Shown: positions 1 through 12,617, counted from the stretch's first letter. The stretch is 64,000 nucleotides of DNA from Astragalus membranaceus (GCA_039519185.1 CM076851.1:50884751-50948750), one strand, 5' to 3'. Notes: generated by a model not told the origin, from the sequence alone. Program-made: numbers and translations.

Positions 1-25
1 TAAGAGAGGGATCTCCGATGAAACG

Positions 26-30
26 TTGGG
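26..30. repeat. Target-site duplication, left copy (TTGGG)
   Basis: TTGGG directly precedes the 5' LTR and recurs at 12613-12617 directly after the 3' LTR. The 5-bp length is the usual footprint of a Ty3/gypsy integrase. Bases 1-30, read on the minus strand, carry on the pararetrovirus reading frame that is interrupted at 12617, so the pre-insertion sequence can be recognised. Confidence 0.9.
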
Positions 31-862
31 TGTTATACCCCAATTTTGTCCGTCTTCCTTGTCTAGTTTTAGTCGTTTATTTTTACTTAAATTGTGTTTT
101 GAAGTCGCGTGATTACGAGAATTATCAGTATGGTGTCTCAGTTACTAATCCTGGTCAATTTCAATGACCCTGTTCGACTAAATCGAAATACCGTTGTTTT
201 AAATTAGGCATGCACGCGAAGGATTGATCGTTTCGTGCGTTCTTCAATTTAATCTTCGTATTTGGGATTTAGTCGAACCTAATTGGGACTACCAAAGTCA
301 TTTTTCTCGCGATTGGGTTTGTCGTTTCAATTTGGGCTTAAGAATGCAATTCCAAGTTAATTTTTAGCGTTTTTAGTTAACAGGCCCATTTTTCTATTTT
401 TGGGCCTCGTTTTAGCGTATTTGTTTAGTCTGGCCCGTTCTCGTCTTTGTATTTGGCCCGACTCCTTTTTCTTGTTATTAATTTTATTTTGTTTATATAA
501 TTTATTTAAGCAATATAGTATCAAAAAAAAATGTCAAAAAAATCTATTTAATTGTTATTACAGTATAGAAGTGTCTAGAATGTCCGAAGGTCCAAAAATA
601 CAAAAAAAATGATAATACTAAAAATACCAAATAATACAATCCGAAAATAATAAAAAAAATGCAAAAAAACACAAATCAAAAAAGGGCGCATCAGCCCAAA
701 ATGACAGCTGCTTCGACAGCAGCTGGGCCTTCTTGGTTCCTTGCCCACCAAGTCTTCTCCAACGTCCAGCCCAACATCTTGTTCTTGCTGAGCAAGTATC
801 AAATCTGAAATAGGAAAACAAAATCAGGATAGAATCAGAAATTAATTTCCTAAGCCTAAGCC

Positions 863-869
863 TATAAAA
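863..869 (+). promoter_or_regulatory. LTR TATA box (TATAAAA)
   Basis: TATAAAA lies in GCCTATAAAAACAAGC, with a purine-rich presumed leader after it. The 3' LTR has the same box at 10479-10485, preceded there by a short insertion (AAATTG). Position and conservation suit the U3/R border of an LTR promoter. Confidence 0.5.
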
Positions 870-2251
870 ACAAGCTTGGATCACAGAGAAAGGAGGACAA
901 TTCACAGACACACAAAAAAGGCACCCAGAAAATCAGAGCAAAAAGGTTAGGGTTTCACGCTGGAACCCTAATCGCAAAACAGCAAAAATTCAGAAACGGA
1001 AGCCACAGAGCCGTAAGAAGGTTTAGCAGCAAGAGTAGCAGAGTAAACATGAGGTTATTCAGAAGCTGGAGAAGAGGTAGGTCATCACGACTTTGTCTTT
1101 TCAAGTTTAGTTCATAAATATGTTATTTCGAGATTTATAGTTGTAGTTTGTATACTAATCCAAACAGCATATATATTCAGCTTAATAAATTAGTAATATG
1201 AATTGTACATATATACTGTAAAATAAGTGTTAAATTAGGGTATTAGGTACAAAATTCGAACCTATTCTTTTAGAAAATAGGCTTATAAACAAATAAGAGT
1301 TCATGGTTCATATTGTAAATAGGCTTGTAAATAAGAGACTGAAGCATGCCCTTTTGTTTTTTAAAAATCAGAATGCTAACTATAATAAAAATTGGTTTTA
1401 GAAGCAGAGATCAGGAAAATATAGAGAAGAAAAATATGCATAAAAAATGGGATCTGAACATACCTCCGGCCACCGTAGACGGTGGTCGGGTCGTAGGCCC
1501 AAGAGTCGTCGCAAACCTCCCCGTCGTGTCGCAAGACACGTCGTTGTCCCCGGTTGAACCATCGTCGTCGCCGTTGACCACACACCACTGTGATCCTCCA
1601 ATGTCCTCATTTCTTTCTCTCCCCTCGCCGTGTCTATCTCTCTCTCACCACCGTCTCTATCTCTATCTTCGCGTTTCGTTCACTCTCCTTCTCTCTCTTT
1701 GTTCTGCGATTTTTCCTCTCTCTCTGTTCTGCGAAAACCACCACCTTCGTCGTCGCCGGAGACGACGCGAACCTCCACCATACGCCTCTCTCTCTCCACT
1801 GCTGTCACCGTCTCCTCTCCACGGTTCCCTCTCTTCCTCCCTCCTCTCTCCCTTCTCTCAGCGCATCCACCCCTCCCTCTCTATCCAAAAATCACGCCTT
1901 CTCTCTCCTGAGTGTGGCCGCTGCGGCGCAGCAAAAGAGGAGGAGGAAATTAGGTTACAAAAACCCTAATTTTCCACTTTATACCCCCTCCCATTTTAAG
2001 TTCAATTTTAATTTTAATTTTTTTAAAAAAACAGATTCGGTTCCTACTTCCACCCCTCATTTCCCATTATGCACCTCCCTACGCTAGCCCGTAAATTCGC
2101 AGGCCAGTCTACAAACTGGGCTTCTGTTTTTCACACCCCGTTTTTAATTATACAACCCCTTGCGACTAATAACCCCCTATTTTACCATTTCACCCCCTTT
2201 CTCGTTTTTTTAATTTAATTTAATTCTCTTCAAGACAAAATAATTTCTCAT

Positions 2252-2495
2252 AAATCAAAAACTTTGTTAATAGTCTTGTGAAGCCTTTGCTTGCAGGATT
2301 ATTAACAATGAGGTACTAGTGGTGGTCACTTGGAGCCTTTGCTCGATTGATCATCATGAATGCCTAATTTTCCTAAAGATTTTCACTAAATCAAAAACTT
2401 TGTTAGTAGTCTTGCGAAGCCTTTGCTTGCGTGATTATTAACAATGAAGTGCTAGTGGTGATCACTTGGAGCCCTTGCTCAATTGATCATCATGA
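2252..2495 (+). repeat. Imperfect tandem duplication inside the LTR
   Basis: Two ~107-bp copies starting AAATCAAAAACTTTGTTA and ending GATCATCATGAA are spaced 136 bp apart (2252 and 2388). The pair recurs in the 3' LTR at about 11878-12121, so the duplication predates the insertion. The copies differ by roughly a tenth of positions. Confidence 0.8.
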
Positions 2496-2557
2496 AAGCT
2501 TGATTTTCAAAATTAAACAAGATAAAAAAACAAAAAAACCGTTTTCAAAACAAACAA

Positions 2558-2650
2558 GAACTACGTAGCTTTGAATTCTCCATCGCACCGGGAGATACGT
2601 AGGAGCGGGCCATGTCCCGTCAAGCACTTCTTTCTAAAAACCGTTTTTCC
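2558..2650 (+). repeat. TACGTAGGAGCGGG module, LTR copy
   Basis: The module reads GAACTACGTAG, then GATACGTAGGAGCGGG, then CCCGTCAAGCAC, then TTTCTAAAA. A diverged second copy lies in the internal region at 4132-4215 with the same order of blocks. Both copies are pyrimidine-rich at the end. Its function is unknown to me. Confidence 0.6.
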
Positions 2651-2988
2651 TCCTTTCTCGCCAAAAATAAAAAATTTTATTAAGTTCTTTAATTCATTTT
2701 TCAATAAGAAGTAGAGAGGCAAAATTAAATATTTTCAGGTCGACATATAAAAACCACACACTTAATTAAAGGTTCCCTCTCAGTAGAGAGGACGTGTGGG
2801 GTGCTAACACCTTCCCCGCGCGTAACCGACCCCCGAACCCTCTTCTCTAGTTTCGCAAGACCACTTGCTTTCCAATAAAAGGTTTTCCTAATATTTCCCT
2901 TAATAAATATTGGTGGCGGCTTCATTGACTTTAGAAAAGTTGTGAACGAGGAAGGTTCTCCCTCGGGGACTTTTTCGGGCGCAACAGC

Positions 2989-3007
2989 TGGCGACTTCAC
3001 TGGGGAC
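2989..3007 (+). other. Primer-binding site, LARD element
   Basis: TGGCGACTTCACTGGGGAC starts 2 bases after the 5' LTR end. It resembles the arginine-tRNA-type PBS of Ogre elements (a family fact recalled, not searched). Its position fixes plus-strand orientation. Confidence 0.7.
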
Positions 3008-4131
3008 ACTAAAATTTTTTTTTTTTTTTAAAGTGGGTCAAGCCTAATTAATTAAATGTGTGGTTTATATGATTGATTTGAATATCTTGCTTTGGCTCTC
3101 TTCTTCTTCCTTTTTCATAAGCATGTTACATCCATGTGCATTCTTATTCTATGTTTGCTTTTGCAATCGATAGTTACTTCTTTGCTTAGTTCCCTCATGC
3201 ATTTCTTCCCCTTTCTTATCATGTCCCCTTCTTCTCTGCTCCCTTTCCTATGGTAAGCACATGCATACTTCCCCTTTCTTATCATGTCCCCTTCTTCTTT
3301 GCTCCCTTTCTTGAGGTAAGTAGTGCATTGTTATTGGCACCCTAGATTAGTTTATATTGGATCGATATTGAACCCTAGGATAAACAACGTGTTATTTGTC
3401 TGGACTGCTCTGGATTTTCATTTGCAGGTGGGGAAGGGTAGTTATTCCTAGGTGTTGTGCCCTCGACACACTTCACATCCTATACTTGTGAGCATTGAGT
3501 GGGGCCTAAAACCCAAGGTCTGAACAAAAACCTAGGAGAGTGGGAACGATTAGGGACTGCCATTCGTAGACCTTTGTCTGTATGGCTCTCATGAAAGTTC
3601 CGCCCAAGAGTGCGCTTTGTCATGATGCCTCACACTCGGTAGCTTTCTACGATTGTGGGTGCCATCATGAGAGAGACTTTAGCTCTTGGTTGCCATTGTA
3701 AGGAAGTGATTAGAACCTACATGGGAGGATTACCCCTTTCGTCGACTTTAAACCCTAGGATTCCCACCCTTTGTAGGACACGGGGGCACGCCTTTGTTTG
3801 TTGCATTAGTTTAGGCATTCCTTTTTCTTAAACTCTATTTCAAAATCGTAGAAAATAATATCCTTATTTTCTTACCCTCTTTTTATGTAAATGACACATC
3901 ATTTTGCATCCACATCATTTCGCATTCACATCGTTTCGCACCATTGCATTTGCATCTAACAAAAGTTTGAAAAAAAAAATCATTCATCTTGCATTCCCTT
4001 TCATCACATAAAGATAAAACAAAAACAATTATCATCTGCATAGCATAAGCATTTCATTTATAATCACCCTCGTCGAGTTCATCCAAGATGAGACATTCAT
4101 GCATAAGCATTATTTCAAAAAAGACACAGTA

Positions 4132-4215
4132 GAACTACGTAAGCTTTGATTCCTCATTACAATGGGGATACGTAGGAGCGGGTCATACCCCGTCAAGCAC
4201 ATTTTTCTAAAACCT
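4132..4215 (+). repeat. TACGTAGGAGCGGG module, internal copy
   Basis: This diverged copy of 2558-2650 keeps the blocks GAACTACGTA, GATACGTAGGAGCGGG, CCCGTCAAGCAC and TTTCTAAAA. A module shared by LTR and interior of one element suggests either duplication during evolution or a conserved cis function. Confidence 0.55.
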
Positions 4216-7200
4216 TTTTTCCAATAAATCATTTGCATCTCCATATAATTTTCAAAATCATGTTCCAAAACTAAAAAACAAAAAAGAAAATCATTGTGAG
4301 TATCACGCATCTCATTGCACAAAAAAAATGAAAACAAGAAAGCATCTCATTCATAATCATGAATAAAAATCATCATCAAATTTACTCCAAATGTAGCATT
4401 CATGCACCATTTCATTAACCTCATCACTTTGGTTCAAATACATCATTCCTCCATACATGCATCTTTCAAAAAAGGAAGGGGCATTGGCATTTCATACCTT
4501 GCCTTGCCTCTAAAAAAAAAAAAATCATCATCATTTAGAGAAAAGCATCATTCTTGCATCTTTCATCATTCAAAAGAAAAAGGGGGCATTGGTATTTCGT
4601 ACCTTGTCTCGCCTCTAAAAAATAAAAAATCAAAATCAAAAATCATTTTGAAAAAAAAAGGGGCATCATTCTTACATCATTCGCATTGGCATTCCATGTT
4701 TTGTCTTGCATTAAAAATAACAAAATTATTTAGAATAAGCCACGCTCTTCGAGTGGTCATTCTCCGCGCATTTGCATCATACTTGCATATCATAATAATT
4801 TGTTCATTCATTCATTGCATAAAATAAGAGTTGTGATGGGAAGCGAGACGTTCTTGCGAAACAATCATCCTTTTTGAAAAAGTTTATCCTTACTTGGTTG
4901 CAAACTCAAGGTGTTCCAAGGCACTCAGTTTTTCAAAAGCACTGCATCCCATCCATTCCATGACAAAAGACTGAAATAGTGTATCAAAGAAAAAACAAAT
5001 TTTTAACTCATGTTAACTCTCTGTGAAGCATTCTTCTAATGAGCGTGCATGCTATGAGTACATTCTCTTGTTTGAGTCCGTTGGTTTTCCTCCCTTACCA
5101 CAGTTTCCCGTCCAAGTCTAGTCCCGCCCCGTCCACCCATAAAGTGCATATTCTCCCCATCAGTGCGTATTTGACTTTTGGTTCAAGTCCTCCATGCTGG
5201 GGCAAGTCTGTGATCATTAATTCCCCTTGATTAATATCATATTCCTTCAGTGCAAGTCTCTCAAAAAAATAATAATAATAATATAATAAACAAGAAAACA
5301 AGCTCGCTAGGTTGAAAACCCGCAAAGGGCGGCCTAGGCAAAAAGGAGCGCCCGGTGGACTGAAAACTCACAAAGAGCGGTCCAGGCAAAAATTAGGGCA
5401 CAAAAAAGGAAAAAAGAGCAAACACATGAAGATAGATAAATTATTGTTCTAAAGTTAAGTCTTATAGAAATAAGCAATCGGGATTTGAAATGAAGTTTGG
5501 CCATCTCCTCAAAAACCCCAAAATCCCAGAAAGTCCCTTTCCTACCCACCTTGAGCCAAGAAAAACCAAAATCCAAAAATCACCCTAGACAAGGATCACC
5601 CCAAATAAAAAAACAGTGCATCACTTTTTATCAGCTCACCCGAAGAAGGAAAAGAATCATAAATAAATAAAAAAAAAGGAAAAAGAGAAAAAAAAGGGGA
5701 TTCAAAAATGAAAATCCCAAAACAAAAGAAAATAAAGTGGTGAGCTGGTACATGTTACCACAAAATACAAGAGATCCTTGTCTAAATAAACCTTCAAACA
5801 CTCCACCATTCCAACACCTGATTCCATAAACCTTCAAACACTTCCTTTGGCCTCAACATCAAACCCCTTAGTCATTCTACCATGAGACACGAATTTGCTT
5901 TAACAGAGCCCAAACAAGCCCAATAACCATCTTCCTCATAGACCATTAACCGTCAATCAACGCCAAACAAAACTCATCCTCCTTTTAGCCTCAAACACTT
6001 CATTAAGCCTAACCCTCTTTCCTCCACAAAACACCACAATCCTGAAAAGTCCATTCCGATCAATGACCGATTGCTTTTGTTCACTCGAATTCTAATCTTA
6101 GGACGAACAAGCTTATCTAGGTACAATGTGTTTGCTCAAAAGAAAAACAAACGATCAGAAAAAAGAAAGCTGATCAAGAAAGAATAAACCCTCAGAAAAA
6201 AGAGAACTGAGGAAACAAAAACGAACAGTCAGAAAAAAGAAAGCTGACAAAATAAAAAAGAGGGACTTGCACTCCAAAACACATTCAAGATGCATTAAAA
6301 CAAGGTTTAGTGATCACCAGGTAAGGATTCTTTCGCACCAAAAGTCAAGACATCAGTAGAGAACCAAAGATTTGCACTGAGAATACCGCTCAGACCCAAA
6401 AGTTGGGGCATTCTCTTCACCACCCACACACCCTAGTCTTGGGAAAGTCTGTTCAATGCCCATCCCATGTCACTCCAGTTGTCAATGTCATTCCAAAGTG
6501 GGGCAAGTGCATTCCCACTCCTTCACCTCATTCATTTCCATAAAAACCTCACCGGGGCAATTTCTCAACTCACTATCCTAAACAAGACCTTTTCATTCTG
6601 ATTGGGGCAGCTTTGTCCTTGTTATGACTGGGGCAACATCAAATTCTGTGGGTTGAAGCAAAACCCCTTTCATTCCAGCTTTCATCCCAAGAGCCGAAGC
6701 GTTCCCAATTCATCATCTTCTACACCCATATTTGTTGTCACCACTAAACAGGGGCAAACCACTCACTCATCAAAGACCTGAATTGGGGCAATCTTGTATC
6801 TCTTGATCCCTCACAAGCTTCGGCAATAGCCATGTCGGTCATTCCTTCACTTGCCATAAAAGTCCATGCCCTAAACCAATTCCAAGTTAACTGACTCATT
6901 CATTAACATTTGCACTCTTATGCATGCTTACTAGACAATGCTTCAAAAAGAGAGAACACCAGTTGTTTACGTGATATCTAAAATTCAGTCATCTTGGGAA
7001 GGAGGAGAACACAAGTGAGGTTGTTTGTAAATAAAAACCTTGAGAACACCGGAGTTTGAATCAAATTCAATTTTTCAACAGAATGGTCAATAATCATCTC
7101 AATTCCTTGCATTCAAAGTCTCGCATCTCATCATCACAAAAATGTCTACCTCATGTATCTAGGCATTATAGCATATGCATCAAAGCATTACATTTGCATC

Positions 7201-9227
7201 TTCACGTTTTGTGCATTCATCACATAAGCAAAAAGAAAAAAATGTTCCACGTCAGTTGCACCATATTAATACCTGCATTTCATAGAGGAAAATAGTAGAG
7301 AAGAAAAGGCAGAAATCTTTTCACTGCATTGGCATCATATTAATGTTCGCACTTCATAAAAAGGAAAAGAACAAAGTCATTGCATGTCATTCATCGTTAG
7401 AGCATTACATTTTGCATCAGATATTTCATAGAAAAAGCAAGGAAAGCAAAAAGAAAACAAAGAAAAGAAACCACAAAAGCAACACATGAGCATTCCATGT
7501 CATTCACCATTCCACAAGATACTAATCATTGCATGCGCCATTGCATCATCAAAATTCTTCAGACCATTAGATCGATACAGACATATGTTGACCCATAAAC
7601 CAGACCCTTGGGTCCATAATTCAAAGCTACTCCCTTGATCCCAGGCGATCCTCATTTCATGTCTTCTCATTCATTGCTTTTTCATTAGCACATCCAGTGT
7701 TGACTCTCACTTGCAAACTCCAAACAAGCAACAAAAAGAACAGAAACAATCCCTGTCATCCAGCATTCCATATCATTCATCATTTCATAAGCATTCCTTT
7801 GTCATTCAATCCTCAAACATTAAAGCGGTGCATTTGCATCATATTAACGTTAGCATTTCCATAAAAGAAAAAGAACAAAAAATCATTGCATCAAACATCA
7901 GAGCATTGCATCATGTTAATGTTTGCATTTCATAGAGGAAAATAGTAAAGAAGAAAAAGCATTCATCATCATTGCATCAGACATCAAATCAAGTCTCAGA
8001 TGCAAAATCATTTTCAATAAATAGGAGACTAAGTCGAATGTACATTCGAAATAGTCATCACGATAGGACACTTGAATTGATCACTCAAGAATCCTAAGGT
8101 CCTTATGCCAAAAAAGAAAACAAACAAAAACATTCAGTGTCGTCTACATCATGTTTGCATTCCATAAAACAAAAAGAACCAAAATTCATCATCCCATCAA
8201 ACATCCAAGCAATACAGTTGCATCACACCAATATTTGCATCTCGTAGAAGAAAAGAAAGCTAGAACATCCCATGTCATTCATCATTTCATGTTATTTATC
8301 ATTTTATAGCAATATTCCCATTTCATAAAAAAAAAAACAAAAAAAAAGGGGAAGAGAAAGTTTTCCTTTGCATGTCATTCCATTAAAATACATGAGCATT
8401 CCATGTCATCAAAAACCAAAGCTTTGCATTCGCATACCCTTGATTCTTAAAAGAGCAAAAAGAGAAGCCAAAAGAGAGAAAAGAGAAGAGCCAAGAGAGC
8501 AACAAAAAGAAAAGAAAAGCTAGAGAAAGAGAAAAAGACATATAAGAACAGGAGAAAATCGTGCATTCATCAGACATAAGCGAAAGAAAAAGAAAATCAT
8601 GCATTGCGTACAGACAAGAGAAGTAAAGGAAAATCATTGCATTCATCAAGCATATAAGAACAGTAGAAGATCATGCATTCATCTGACATAGACAAAGGAA
8701 ATAAGAAACTCATCATTCATCATAAGAAAAAAGAAAACAGCAATCATGGCATTTGCATTGCATGCATTTGTTCATTTTCAGCTACAGGTACAAAGAGGGG
8801 AGGAGCACTTCGGTGTTATCCCTCGCCCCCAGATTTCAGAAAATGTTCCCCCAAGTTGGGAGTTCAGAAAGAAAAAAGGAAAGAGAGAAATAGAAAAGAA
8901 AGAGAGAAAAGAAAAGAGAGCGCTCAAGCGCGCATTGCGGATCGGAGCACAGAGATCATCGCTCCCTTCTGCCCAGGTCTCACATCGTGTACGAGCAACG
9001 CGATGGACCGCAGCTCCATGTGAGGTTCAACGAAATAGTTGTATCAGCCTTAGATACAGTGGACGCCGTGCATTGATCAGTATATCAGTTCCGGAGCTGA
9101 TAACGATCCCCCCGGTCGCTCGAAAAGGCCAATAGGAAGCGTGCTCCTCAAAGCCACGTGCAAACTCGGATTCGTCAAGAGTCCGTTTAAGGATTACAGG
9201 TTTTAGGCAGCCTGGGCAATTTACCGC

Positions 9228-9343
9228 TTTCTGCACGCCAAGTGCCCATTTACCACTTTCTGCACGCCAAGTGCCCATTTACCGCTTTCTGCACGCCAAG
9301 TTCCCGTTTACCGCTTTCTGCCCGCCAAGTGCCCGTTTTACCT
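9228..9343 (+). repeat. 29-bp tandem repeat, four copies
   Basis: Four copies of a unit starting TTTCTGCACGCCAAGTGCCC and ending TTTACC start at 9228, 9257, 9286 and 9315. Later copies carry a few substitutions. The array lies about 300 bp upstream of the polypurine tract. Confidence 0.85.
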
Positions 9344-9410
9344 TTTTTGCCCGCACGTCAGTGTTCATTTACCGTTTTCACATCGACACGAAAGTGTCTA
9401 CTTTTTATCT

Positions 9411-9630
9411 TCATTTTACCTCGGAATATGTTTCGGCCAATTCATATTCTTTGTTAAAATCCAGATAAAACAAAAAAAAAATAATAAATAAATAAAAAGA
9501 GAAGGAAAAGGAAAAGAAAGCTCAGGTTTCTCTAGGTAGACAAAATTGGTATAATTTCTGAATTCTTTATTTCCATTTTGCCTCGGAATATGTTTCGGCC
9601 AATTCATATTCCTTGTCAAAATCCAAATAA
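9411..9630 (+). repeat. Direct repeat pair next to the PPT
   Basis: A ~60-bp block with CTCGGAATATGTTTCGGCCA followed by ATTCATATTC occurs at 9411-9470 and 9570-9630, with an A/G-rich stretch between. The second copy runs into the purine tract. Confidence 0.75.
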
Positions 9631-9640
9631 AGAGGGGCAG
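9629..9640 (+). other. Polypurine tract, LARD element
   Basis: AAAGAGGGGCAG ends one base before the 3' LTR (TGTTATACC at 9642). It is the expected plus-strand primer site and confirms element orientation. Confidence 0.8.
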
Positions 9641-9641
9641 C

Positions 9642-12612
9642 TGTTATACCCCAATTTTGTCCGTCTTCCTTGTCTAGTTTTAGTCGTTTATTTTTACTTA
9701 AATTGTGTTTTGAAGTCGCGTGATTACGAGAATTATCAGTATGGTGTCTCAGTTACTAATCCTGGTCAATTTCAATGACCCTGTTCGACTAAATCGAAAT
9801 ACCGTTGTTTTAAATTAGGCATGCACGCGAAGGATTGATCGTTTCGTGCGTTCTTCAATTTAATCTTCGTATTTGGGATTTAGTCGAACCTAATTGGGAC
9901 TACCAAAGTCATTTTTCTCGCGATTGGGTTTGTCGTTTCAATTTGGGCTTAAGAATGCAATTCCAAGTTAATTTTTAGCGTTTTTAGTTAACAGGCCCAT
10001 TTTTCTATTTTTGGGCCTCGTTTTAGCGTATTTGTTTAGTCTGGCCCGTTCTCGTCTTTGTATTTGGCCCGACTCCTTTTTCTTGTTATTAATCTTATTT
10101 TGTTTATATAATTTATTTAAGCAATATAGTATCAAAAAAAAATGTCAAAAAAATCTATTTAATTGTTATTACAGTATAGAAGTGTCTAGAATGTCCGAAG
10201 GTCCAAAAATACAAAAAAAATGATAATACTAAAAATACCAAATAATACAATCTGAAAATAATAAAAAAAATGCAAAAAAACACAAATCAAAAAAGGGCGC
10301 ATCAGCCCAAAATGACAGCTGCTTCGACAGTAGCTGGGCCTTCTTGGTTCCTTGCCCACCAAGTCTTCTCCAACCTCCAGCCCAACATCTTGTTCTTGCT
10401 GAGCAAGTATCAAATCTGAAATAGGAAAACAAAATCAGGATAGAATCAGAAATTAATTTCCTAAGCCTAAAAATTGCCTATAAAAACAAGCTTGGATCAC
10501 AGAGAAAGGAGGACAATTCACAGACACACAAAAAAGGCACCCAGAAAATCAGAGCAAAAAGGTTAGGGTTTCACGCTGGAACCCTAATCGCAAAACAACA
10601 AAAATTCAGAAACGGAAGCCACAGAGCCGTAAGAAGGTTTAGCAGCAAGAGTAGCAGAGTAAACATGAGGTTATTCAGAAGCTGGAGAAGAGGTAGGTCA
10701 TCACGACTTTGTCTTTTCAAGTTTAGTTCATAAATATGTTATTTCGAGATTTATAGTTGTAGTTTGTATACTAATCCAAACAGCATATATATTCAGCTTA
10801 ATAAATTAGTAATATGAATTGTACATATATACTGTAAAATAAGTGTTAAATTAGGGTATTAGGTACAAAATTCGAACCTGTTCTTTTAGAAAATAGGCTT
10901 ATAAACAAATAAGAGTTCATGGTTCATATTGTAAATAGGCTTGTAAATAAGAGACTGAAGCATGCCCTTTTGTTTTTTAAAAATCAGAATGCTAACTATA
11001 ATAAAAATTGGTTTTAGAAGCAGAGATCAGGAAAATATAGAGAAGAAAAATATGCATAAAAAATGGGATCTGAACATACCTCCGGCCACCGTAGACGGTG
11101 GTCGGGTCGTAGGCCCTAGAGTCGTCGCAAACCTCCCCGTCGTGTCGCAAGACACGTCGTTGTCCCCGGTTGAACCATCGTCGTCGCCGTTGACCACACA
11201 CCACTGTGATCCTCCAATGTCCTCATTTCTTTCTCTCCCCTCGCCGTGTCTATCTCTCTCGCACCACCGTCTCTATCTCTATCTTCGCGTTTCATTCACT
11301 CTCCTTCTCTCTCTTTGTTCTGCGATTTTTCCTCTCTCTCTGTTCTGCGAAAACCACCACCTTCGTCGTCGCCGGAGACGACGCGAACCTCCACCATACG
11401 CCTCTCTCTCTCTCTCCACTGCTGTCACCGTCTCCTCTCCACGGTTCCCTCTCTTCCTCCCTCCTCTCTCCCTTCTCTCAGCGCATCCACCCCTCCCTCT
11501 CTATCCAAAAATCACGCCTTCTCTCTCTTGAGTGTGGCCGCTGCGGCGCAGCAAAAGAGGAGGAGGAAATTAGGTTACAAAAACCCTAATTTTCCACTTT
11601 ATACCCCCTCCCATTTTAAGTTCAATTTTAATTTTAATTTTAATTTTTTTAAAAAAACAGATTCGGTTCCTACTTCCACCCCTCATTTCCCATTATGCAC
11701 CTCCCTACGCTAGCCCATAAATTCGCAGGCCAGTCTACAAACTGGGCTTCTGTTTTTCACACCCCGTTTTTAATTATACAACCCCTTGCGACTAATAACC
11801 CCCTATTTTACCATTTCACCCCCTTTCTCGTTTTTTTAATTTAATTTAATTCTCTTCAAGACAAAATAATTTCTCATAAATCAAAAACTTTGTTAATAGT
11901 CTTGTGAAGCCTTTTCTTGCAGGATTATTAACAATGAGGTACTAGTGGTGGTCACTTGGAGCCTTTGCTCGATTGATCATCATGAATGCCTAATTTTCCT
12001 AAAGATTTTCACTAAATCAAAAACTTTGTTAGTAGTCTTGCGAAGCCTTTGCTTGCGTGATTATTAACAATGAAGTGCTAGTGGTGATCACTTGGAGCCC
12101 TTGCTCAATTGATCATCATGAAAGCTTGATTTTCAAAATTAAACAAGATAAAAAAACAAAAAAACCGTTTTCAAAACAAACAAGAACTACGTAGCTTTGA
12201 ATTCTCCATCGCACCGGGAGATACGTAGGAGCGGGCCATGTCCCGTCAAGCACTTCTTTCTAAAAACCGTTTTTCCTCCTTTCTCGCCAAAAATAAAAAA
12301 TTTTATTAAGTTCTTTAATTCATTTTTCAATAAGAAGTAGAGAGGCAAAATTAAATATTTTCAGGTCGACATATAAAAACCACACACTTAATTAAAGGTT
12401 CCCTCTCAGTAGAGAGGACGTGTGGGGTGCTAACACCTTCCCCGCGCGTAACCGACCCCCGAACCCTCTTCTCTAGTTTCGCAAGACCACTTGCTTTCCA
12501 ATAAAAGGTTTTCCTAATATTTCCCTTAATAAATATTGGTGGCGGCTTCATTGACTTTAGAAAAGTTGTGAACGAGGAAGGTTCTCCCTCGGGGACTTTT
12601 TCGGGCGCAACA
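9642..12612 (+). repeat. 3' LTR of the LARD element
   Basis: Near-identical to 31-2986, with the same start TGTTATACC and end GCAACA. Visible differences are single substitutions and short indels, for example a few extra bases before the TATA box, an extra CTCT unit near 11410 and an extra TTTTAA unit near 11640. By eye divergence is around 1 percent or less. Confidence 0.92.
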
Positions 12613-12617
12613 TTGGG
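12613..12617. repeat. Target-site duplication, right copy (TTGGG)
   Basis: TTGGG directly follows the 3' LTR and matches 26-30. Confidence 0.9.

Larger units (their letters stand above)
31..2986 (+). repeat. 5' LTR of the LARD element
   Basis: This LTR is nearly identical to 9642-12612. It has a TATA box at 863-869, telo-box-like AACCCTAA and GGTTAGGG motifs downstream of the expected start site, a CT-rich stretch around 1610-1900, and an internal ~107-bp duplication with period 136 bp (2252-2359 and 2388-2495). Open frames in the CT-rich part, up to about 200 codons, are low-complexity Ser/Pro/Leu/Arg runs, occur in overlapping frames and match no domain; I treat them as non-coding. Confidence 0.92.
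2987..9641 (+). other. Non-coding interior of the LARD element
   Basis: There is no supported gene in these 6.65 kb. It is A/T-rich with recurring words: CATTTGCATC / GCATTGCATCA / CATTCATCATTTCATA from about 3890 to 8740, and a GGGGCAA or GGGGCATTC phrase at about 5200-6800. Short frames are His/Ser/Lys-rich and not conserved between the repeats. A second copy of the TACGTAGGAGCGGG module is at 4132-4215. The last 700 bp have higher GC and two repeat systems (9228-9343; 9411-9470 with 9570-9630). Confidence 0.75.
31..12612 (+). mobile_element. Complete non-autonomous LTR retrotransposon (LARD type), TSD TTGGG
   Basis: Two long direct repeats of 2956 and 2971 bp start TGTTATACCCC and end GCGCAACA. 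They flank a 6.65-kb internal region with a primer-binding site at 2989 and a purine tract at 9629-9640, so the element reads on the plus strand. No gag, protease, RT or integrase motif is visible in any internal frame, so it must be mobilised in trans. Very long LTRs, an arginine-tRNA-like PBS (TGGCGACTTCACTGGGGA) and a large non-coding interior fit a large retrotransposon derivative of the Ogre/Tat group; the family assignment is inference. The LTRs differ by only scattered substitutions and small indels, so the insertion is recent. It lies inside an endogenous pararetrovirus ORF. Confidence 0.9.

Noticed and set aside
1346..2087. Overlapping open frames of 90-207 codons in the LTRs (also 10962-11713)
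   Set aside because: They are Ser/Pro/Leu/Arg runs produced by a CT-rich stretch, open in several frames at once, and change length between the two LTRs by small indels.
9022..9278. Short minus-strand frame near the 29-bp repeats
   Set aside because: No homology pattern and it runs through repeat DNA of the LARD interior.
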